In this document: piece by piece, positions 59,544 through 64,000 of the stretch
Numbering within the stretch: the first letter of the stretch is position 1
Layout of the letters: every line of letters begins with the position of its first letter
Origin: Burkholderiales bacterium
GTDB lineage: Bacteria; Pseudomonadota; Gammaproteobacteria; Burkholderiales; Burkholderiaceae_C
Length of the DNA stretch: 64,000 bases
Direction of reading: 5' to 3'
NCBI GenBank assembly: GCA_016213205.1
Contig: JACRAZ010000060.1
Span: forward strand, 1-64,000
Made by a program: the position numbers and the translations under genes
The notes under the pieces: model-generated
What the model saw: the letters and a program-made list of their open reading frames with translations, nothing else
What the model was told of the DNA's origin: nothing
The model's database searches: none

Positions 59544-60842
59544 CTACACGCCCACATCGCGCTGCGCTTTCTGCCCACCATCGGCCGCTCGCAGGACACG
59601 CTGCGGAAATGGGATCTCCACCCCGTCGGCCTGCAAGGCCTTCAGCACCGCCAGGTTCACGTCGCTGCGCACGTTGGTCACGCCGTTCTCGGTGTCACCG
59701 ATCCAGAACGCCAAGGTCAACTCCAGTCCATCGGCCGCAAAGCTGCTGAGCTGCACGCTCGGCGCCGGGTCCGGCAGCACGCGGGCCACGGCGGCCATCA
59801 CCGCCCGCAGGCGCGGGATCAGCCTGTCCAGGTCGGTGCCGTAGGCCACCTGAAGCACCGTGGTCACGGCCACACGCGGGTCGGCCAGGGTGCTGCTCTC
59901 CACCCGCTGCGTGATCAACAGCTCGTTGGGCACGATGGACTCGCGGCCGTTGGGCGCGCGGATCACGGTGTAGCGGGTGGTGATGTCGGTGATGCGGCCC
60001 TCGAAGTTGTCGACCTTCACCATGTCGCCGATGCGCACCGAGCGCTCGGCCAGGATCACGAAGCCGGAGACGTAGTTGGAGGCGAGCTTCTGCAGCCCGA
60101 AACCGATGCCCACGCCCACCGCCCCGCCGAGCACCGAGAGTGCACCCAGCGGAATGCCAGCCGCCGACAACGCCACCAGCAGCCCCACCAGCAGCAGGCC
60201 GGCACGGGTGGCGTTGGCGGCGATCTTGCGCACCGAAAGGTTCACGCCACTGGCAGCCATCAGCCGCGCCTCGATGCTCGCCGACAGCCAAAGCACCAGC
60301 ACCAGCACCACCGCTGCGCTGAGCACCCCTTCGAGCAAGCCGCGCAGCGAGACCTCGCTGCCGGCGATGCGCCAGCGCACGCCTTCCAGCTCGGCCAGCA
60401 CCAGCGGCAGCAGGTCGGTCAGCCACAGCACCAGTCCCAGCCACACCAGCCAGGACACCGTTCGCTCCAGCGCCCGCACCAGCCTGGAGCCCGGAAACGC
60501 AGCATGCAGCACCCGCACCACCACGCGGATGACGGCCAGGCTCGCCAGCACCGGCAACGCAAGGTTCAGCAGCGTCAAAGGCATCACGCCGCCGAGGAGT
60601 GCCCGCGCCAGAGCCACCAGTCCCAATGCGACCAACGGAAACAGCACGCCATCAAAGCCGCGGTCACCCATCAAGATGGGGCCGGTGACACTGGCTTCGC
60701 CCATGGTGGCGGACTTGGACGCCGAACGCAGGAACCACACCGTCGCCCATGCCAGCAACAGCATGGCGACGATGACACCCGCTTCCATCAGTGCCGTGGG
60801 GCGCAGCAGGGTCCCGACAACTCTCAACAATGAATCAAACAT
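59544..60842 (-). CDS. MscS-family mechanosensitive channel
   Basis: A 432-residue MscS-type channel. Several hydrophobic segments precede the pore helix and beta domain: GIPLGALSVLGGAVGVGIGFGLQKLASNYVSGF (about residues 230-262), then the conserved ERSVRIGDMVKVDNFEGRI and TRYTVIRAPNGRESIVPNELLI, and a cytoplasmic alpha/beta domain. Compared with E. coli MscS (286 residues) it carries extra N-terminal membrane helices. The ATG at 60842 was preferred; an ATG eight codons upstream is possible and neither has a clear ribosome site. It protects against hypo-osmotic shock. Confidence 0.9.
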   Translation of the reverse strand: MFDSLLRVVGTLLRPTALMEAGVIVAMLLLAWATVWFLRSASKSATMGEASVTGPILMGDRGFDGVLFPLVALGLVALARALLGGVMPLTLLNLALPVLASLAVIRVVVRVLHAAFPGSRLVRALERTVSWLVWLGLVLWLTDLLPLVLAELEGVRWRIAGSEVSLRGLLEGVLSAAVVLVLVLWLSASIEARLMAASGVNLSVRKIAANATRAGLLLVGLLVALSAAGIPLGALSVLGGAVGVGIGFGLQKLASNYVSGFVILAERSVRIGDMVKVDNFEGRITDITTRYTVIRAPNGRESIVPNELLITQRVESSTLADPRVAVTTVLQVAYGTDLDRLIPRLRAVMAAVARVLPDPAPSVQLSSFAADGLELTLAFWIGDTENGVTNVRSDVNLAVLKALQADGVEIPFPQRVLRAADGGQKAQRDVGV

Positions 60843-61273
60843 AGGCGCCAGGAGAAGTGGGGGCATTGCGCGCAGCGCCTGGCCACACGACAGACAGTCT
60901 TTGCATCCTAGTGCAACTCATGCGGGCAGGCACGAGTCGAGCGGGTTGGCGGAATTCTCGGCCCGAGAGTCTGGAGGCCATTGCAAGGCCGACATCGTGG
61001 TGCGCAAACGTCAAAGGTAGGCACTCTCGTTTTGCCGTTTACTTTGCGAGCTAGCAATTGTCGTGGATGGATCGATCGACACAGGTGCACCTGCAATGGC
61101 CGCAGGCCTTGACTCTGTGTACCTGGGTCCGGGCGTTGATGGCGAAGACCTCGGATCCACACGCCGAGGTTGTGCGAAGCCGGCGGTCGCCTTGATCTCA
61201 GCACAGCACGTCAGAATCGTGCGCGATCGCACGTGGCCCCAAGGACCGGATCACCCCTGTCGAGGCCGGCAGC
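60843..61273. other. Gene-free region between TonB receptor 2 and MscS
   Basis: About 430 bases downstream of TonB receptor 2 and upstream of the MscS start. I see no gene, RNA or strong repeat. Short open frames here have no ribosome sites or family features. It must hold the mscS promoter, but no box stands out. Confidence 0.4.
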
Positions 61274-63391
61274 CTAGTGCCGGTACACCGCCTGCAGCGA
61301 CACCGCACGGCCGGCCTGCGGCAGGTCGTAGGGCAGGCTCTGCCCGGGGGCCAGGCTGGGTTCGCGCACATCGGCATCGAACAGGTTGCGCACGCTGGCC
61401 GACAGCGCCCATCCCCTGCCGGGTTGGGGCGTGTGCAAGGCCAGGTCCACCGTGGTGTTGTCGGCGATGCGGGGCCGTGGGTCGCCCACCGCACGGTGGC
61501 GGCCACCCACGTGGTTGAGCTGGGCACTGGCCTGCCAGCCACCGCCGGCGCGCCAATCGGCCCGGGCCCACAGGTGGCGGCGTGGCGCATAGGCGGCATC
61601 CTGGCCCGTGGCGTCGTCGATCGAGCGTTGCAGCGCCAGGTGGCCCGACAGCCGCAGCCCGCGCCGCGGCTGCCACACGGCCTCCAGCTCGAAGCCGCGG
61701 CCTTGCTGCGCGCCGGTGTTGCCGAACACCGCCGAGCCTTCGGCGATGCGGATCATGTCGCGCAGGCGGTGGTGGTACAGGCTCAGGTTCAGCATCAGGT
61801 CGCCACGCGCCTGCCAGGCGAACGCGGCCTCGATCGACTGGATCGTCTCGGGCCGCACCGCCGGGTTGCCACTGGCCACCGGGTTGACGCCGTACTGTTC
61901 GTTGAACGATGGCGCCCGGAACGCCCGGCCGACCAGCAGCTTGCTGGTGAGGTTCAGGCTCGTGTCCCACACCAGCGCCAGGCGCGGATTGGTCGTGCTG
62001 CCGGCATCGGTGTAGCGGTCGTGCCGCACGCCGGCGGTGAGGGTCCAGTCCCGGCGGAAGCTCCATTCATCCTGCAGCAGCAGGTAGTTCAGCCGGCGCC
62101 GGTGCGGCCCGATGAACGATTGCGCCACCGGCGCCTCCTGCACCTGCCCGCCGGGCAGGGGCACCGGCAGCCCGATCAACGGACCCGATGCCACGAGGCT
62201 GAAGTTCTTCAGCTCGCGGCTGGCGTACAGGTTAAGGTCGTCGTGGCCCAGGCCGATGCGCACCAGGTGCCCGGCCGCGGCGCTGTAGGTGGTGACGGCC
62301 GACAGCCGGCGCTGGCGTTCCCAGGTTTCCGGCGCACCGATCATGCCCTGAGGAAACGCGCCGCCGAACGCACCGGGCGGCAGCAGCTGGAACGGCACCG
62401 GAATGGTCTGCTCGAAGTGCAGCAGGCTGGCCGTGAGTGCAAGCGTCCAGCCCGGCCCCAACACGATGCCCTGGCGCGACAGGTCGCTCACGACGCGCCG
62501 CGAGCGCGCCCGCCCGAGCGGGTCGAGCGCGCCGGCCACGCCGGTGCCGCTGCGCACGTCGTCGCGCAGCTTGTAGTGGGTGCGCCAGCGCCAGGCCTCC
62601 AGGGCCAGGTCCAGCCCGGCATCCACCGCGTGCAGGCCGTTGTTCATCGGGCCCGGTGCCAGGCTGGCGCGGGTGGCGAACAGTGCGTCCAGCGCCGTCT
62701 GCGCATCGGCCTCGATGGTGCGGCGGTAGCCGTCGGTGCGGCCCAGGCGCAGGTAGGCCGCCAGCTGCAGCGGCCCCCAGGTGCCGCCGTGGTGCACCCA
62801 GCCCTCGCGTGATGCGAACGAGCCCGCACGCACGCCGATCTCGGTGCCCGGTGCATCCTGCGCGGTCTTGGTGACGATGTTGATCACGCCGGAATAGGCA
62901 TCTGCGCCGTGCAGCGCCGAGCCCGGGCCGCGGATGACCTCGATGCGCGCGATGTTCTCGACCGGCAGCCCGCCCCACACGTTGCCGCGGTTGCCCACCA
63001 GCAGCGTGGTCACCGGCACGCCGTTGTGCAGCATCAGGGTCTGCGGGTTGAACTCGCTGTAGACGCCGCGGATCACGTACAGCGGGCTGTTGGCCTGGTT
63101 GCTGCGGCCCACGTGCAGGCCGGGCACCGATTCGAGCACCTGGTCCAGCTCGGTGGCGCCCATCGCGGCAATGTCCGCGGCCGTGATCACGGTGGCCACG
63201 GCCGGTGCCCGGCGCAGGGGCTGGCGGCTGCCGGTGGCCAGGCTGATGCCGGCCCTGTCGGCCAGCACGGCGGCGAGTTCGTCGTCCTCAAGGGCCGGTT
63301 GCGCATGGCTCTGGCCGCCGAGCAGCCCCACCAGGGCCATGCCGGCCAGCACCGCGGCGCGGCGTGGGTGGCCCTGTCGGCGGCTGGCCAC
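61274..63391 (-). CDS. TonB-dependent outer-membrane receptor 2
   Basis: A 705-residue TonB-dependent receptor, paralogous to the one at 52630 throughout its length. The GTG start gives a signal peptide ending Ser-His-Ala-Gln. The plug has RRAPAVATVITAADI, LDQVLESVPGLHV and NIARIEVIRGPGSALHGADAYSGVINIVTK; the barrel ends VSLQAVYRH, an unusual final His instead of Phe. It starts 12 bases after the histone-deacetylase-like gene, so it may be in that operon. The substrate is unknown; similarity to receptor 1 suggests related ligands. Confidence 0.92.
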   Translation of the reverse strand: MASRRQGHPRRAAVLAGMALVGLLGGQSHAQPALEDDELAAVLADRAGISLATGSRQPLRRAPAVATVITAADIAAMGATELDQVLESVPGLHVGRSNQANSPLYVIRGVYSEFNPQTLMLHNGVPVTTLLVGNRGNVWGGLPVENIARIEVIRGPGSALHGADAYSGVINIVTKTAQDAPGTEIGVRAGSFASREGWVHHGGTWGPLQLAAYLRLGRTDGYRRTIEADAQTALDALFATRASLAPGPMNNGLHAVDAGLDLALEAWRWRTHYKLRDDVRSGTGVAGALDPLGRARSRRVVSDLSRQGIVLGPGWTLALTASLLHFEQTIPVPFQLLPPGAFGGAFPQGMIGAPETWERQRRLSAVTTYSAAAGHLVRIGLGHDDLNLYASRELKNFSLVASGPLIGLPVPLPGGQVQEAPVAQSFIGPHRRRLNYLLLQDEWSFRRDWTLTAGVRHDRYTDAGSTTNPRLALVWDTSLNLTSKLLVGRAFRAPSFNEQYGVNPVASGNPAVRPETIQSIEAAFAWQARGDLMLNLSLYHHRLRDMIRIAEGSAVFGNTGAQQGRGFELEAVWQPRRGLRLSGHLALQRSIDDATGQDAAYAPRRHLWARADWRAGGGWQASAQLNHVGGRHRAVGDPRPRIADNTTVDLALHTPQPGRGWALSASVRNLFDADVREPSLAPGQSLPYDLPQAGRAVSLQAVYRH

Positions 63392-63403
63392 GCCGGTTCC
63401 CGA

Positions 63404-64000
63404 TCAGACGTCGGCCAGCACCCGCACGTGCGCCACCACGCTGCGCGCCAGCGCGCTCAGCGCATAGCCGCCTTCGAGGCACGAGACGATGCGGCCCTGG
63501 CACATGCGGTCGGCCAGGTCCTTCAGGCGGCGGGTGATCCACTCGTAGTCGGCCTCCACCAGGCCGAGCTGGCCGAGGTCGTCCTCGCGGTGCGCATCGA
63601 AGCCGGCCGAGATGAACAGCATCTGCGGCCTGAACTCCTCGAGCCGCGGCATCCACATCGCGTCGATGATCTCGCGCACCTCCATGCCGCGGGTGTAGGG
63701 CGGGATCGGCACGTTGATCATGTTGGTGCCCTTGGGCACCGCACCGCTGTTGGGGTACAGCGGGTGCTGGAAGAAGCTGGCCATCAGCACGCGGTCGTCG
63801 CCGGCGATGATGTCCTCGGTGCCGTTGCCGTGGTGAACGTCGAAATCGATGATGGCCACGCGCTTGAGGCCCAGCACATCGAGCGCATGGCGCGCCGCCA
63901 CCGCCACGTTGTTGAAGAAGCAGAAGCCCATGGTCTCGTCGCGGGTGGCGTGGTGGCCGGGCGGGCGCACCGAGCAGAACGCGTTGGCCACCTCGCCCTT
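63404..64000 (-). CDS. Histone deacetylase/acetoin utilisation-family deacetylase (5' end outside window)
   Basis: The C-terminal 198 residues of a histone deacetylase-like amidohydrolase; the start lies beyond the right edge. The active-site His pair is in RPPGHHA, zinc ligands are in [12 protein letters not shown] and [10 protein letters not shown], and the C-terminal [15 protein letters not shown] is conserved. These bacterial enzymes remove acetyl or similar groups from amines such as acetylpolyamines, or from acetylated proteins. TonB receptor 2 follows 12 bases later on the same strand. Confidence 0.93.
   Translation of the reverse strand, partial: KGEVANAFCSVRPPGHHATRDETMGFCFFNNVAVAARHALDVLGLKRVAIIDFDVHHGNGTEDIIAGDDRVLMASFFQHPLYPNSGAVPKGTNMINVPIPPYTRGMEVREIIDAMWMPRLEEFRPQMLFISAGFDAHREDDLGQLGLVEADYEWITRRLKDLADRMCQGRIVSCLEGGYALSALARSVVAHVRVLADV

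Noticed and set aside
61063-61518. A plus-strand 151-codon frame near the end of TonB receptor 2
   Set aside because: It runs antisense into the receptor gene and has no recognisable motif or ribosome site.

Overview
The window is very GC-rich, densely packed DNA without CRISPR arrays, rRNA genes or recognisable insertion sequences. Gene content and protein style point to an aerobic, motile, hydrogen-oxidising betaproteobacterium of the order Burkholderiales (Rubrivivax/Ideonella/Leptothrix-like). The evidence is a Ralstonia-type [NiFe]-hydrogenase locus, a small Trp-rich protein, a Bug-type solute receptor and many LysR, GNAT and SDR genes. The species cannot be named from the sequence alone.

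Positions 278-17260 form one long plus-strand hydrogenase maturation and sensing block: hupDFGHIJK (endopeptidase, HypC paralogue, small-subunit chaperones, rubredoxin, HybE-type chaperone, large-subunit-like scaffold), hypAB, a short hypF, hypCDE, hypX, then the regulator hoxA and the H2 sensor hoxB, hoxC, hoxJ. Most genes overlap or nearly touch. The structural genes (hupSL and a cytochrome b) are not in the window and presumably lie just to the left. HypX provides an oxygen-compatible route to the CO ligand, and HoxBC-HoxJ-HoxA would couple expression to H2. Repetitive elements interrupt the sensor operon twice (hoxB/hoxC and hoxC/hoxJ).

Positions 17376-28013 carry a chemoreceptor behind a sigma-28-like promoter, two SDR enzymes, a DsbA-like isomerase, an isocitrate dehydrogenase-type enzyme, a nitroreductase, a GNAT enzyme divergent from an XRE-cupin regulator, a tiny secreted two-cysteine protein next to a LytS/LytTR two-component system, and a membrane acyltransferase. 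Positions 28014-33331 look like a stress or low-oxygen island: phosphoribosyltransferase, UspA, a degenerate phosphoribosyltransferase, a GGDEF-like/Crp-Fnr fusion and a NarL-type two-component pair.

Positions 33405-52611 are mostly housekeeping or metabolic: hydrolase, membrane AraC regulator, thioesterase, a sigma-28-linked exported repeat protein, a GT-C membrane protein, tRNA-Val, dnaQ, lgt, LysR/ilvD, cytochrome c, Bug receptor, acs, yqhA, an acyl-CoA synthetase/GNAT protein and class I fumarase.

Positions 52630-64000 are accessory: a minus-strand operon encoding a ThDP enzyme, an SDR, two citrate-synthase-like proteins whose catalytic positions look altered, and a TonB-dependent receptor; then an MscS channel, a second paralogous TonB receptor and a truncated histone-deacetylase-like gene. 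The ThDP/SDR/citrate-synthase-like/TonB operon is the best candidate here for an undescribed pathway.
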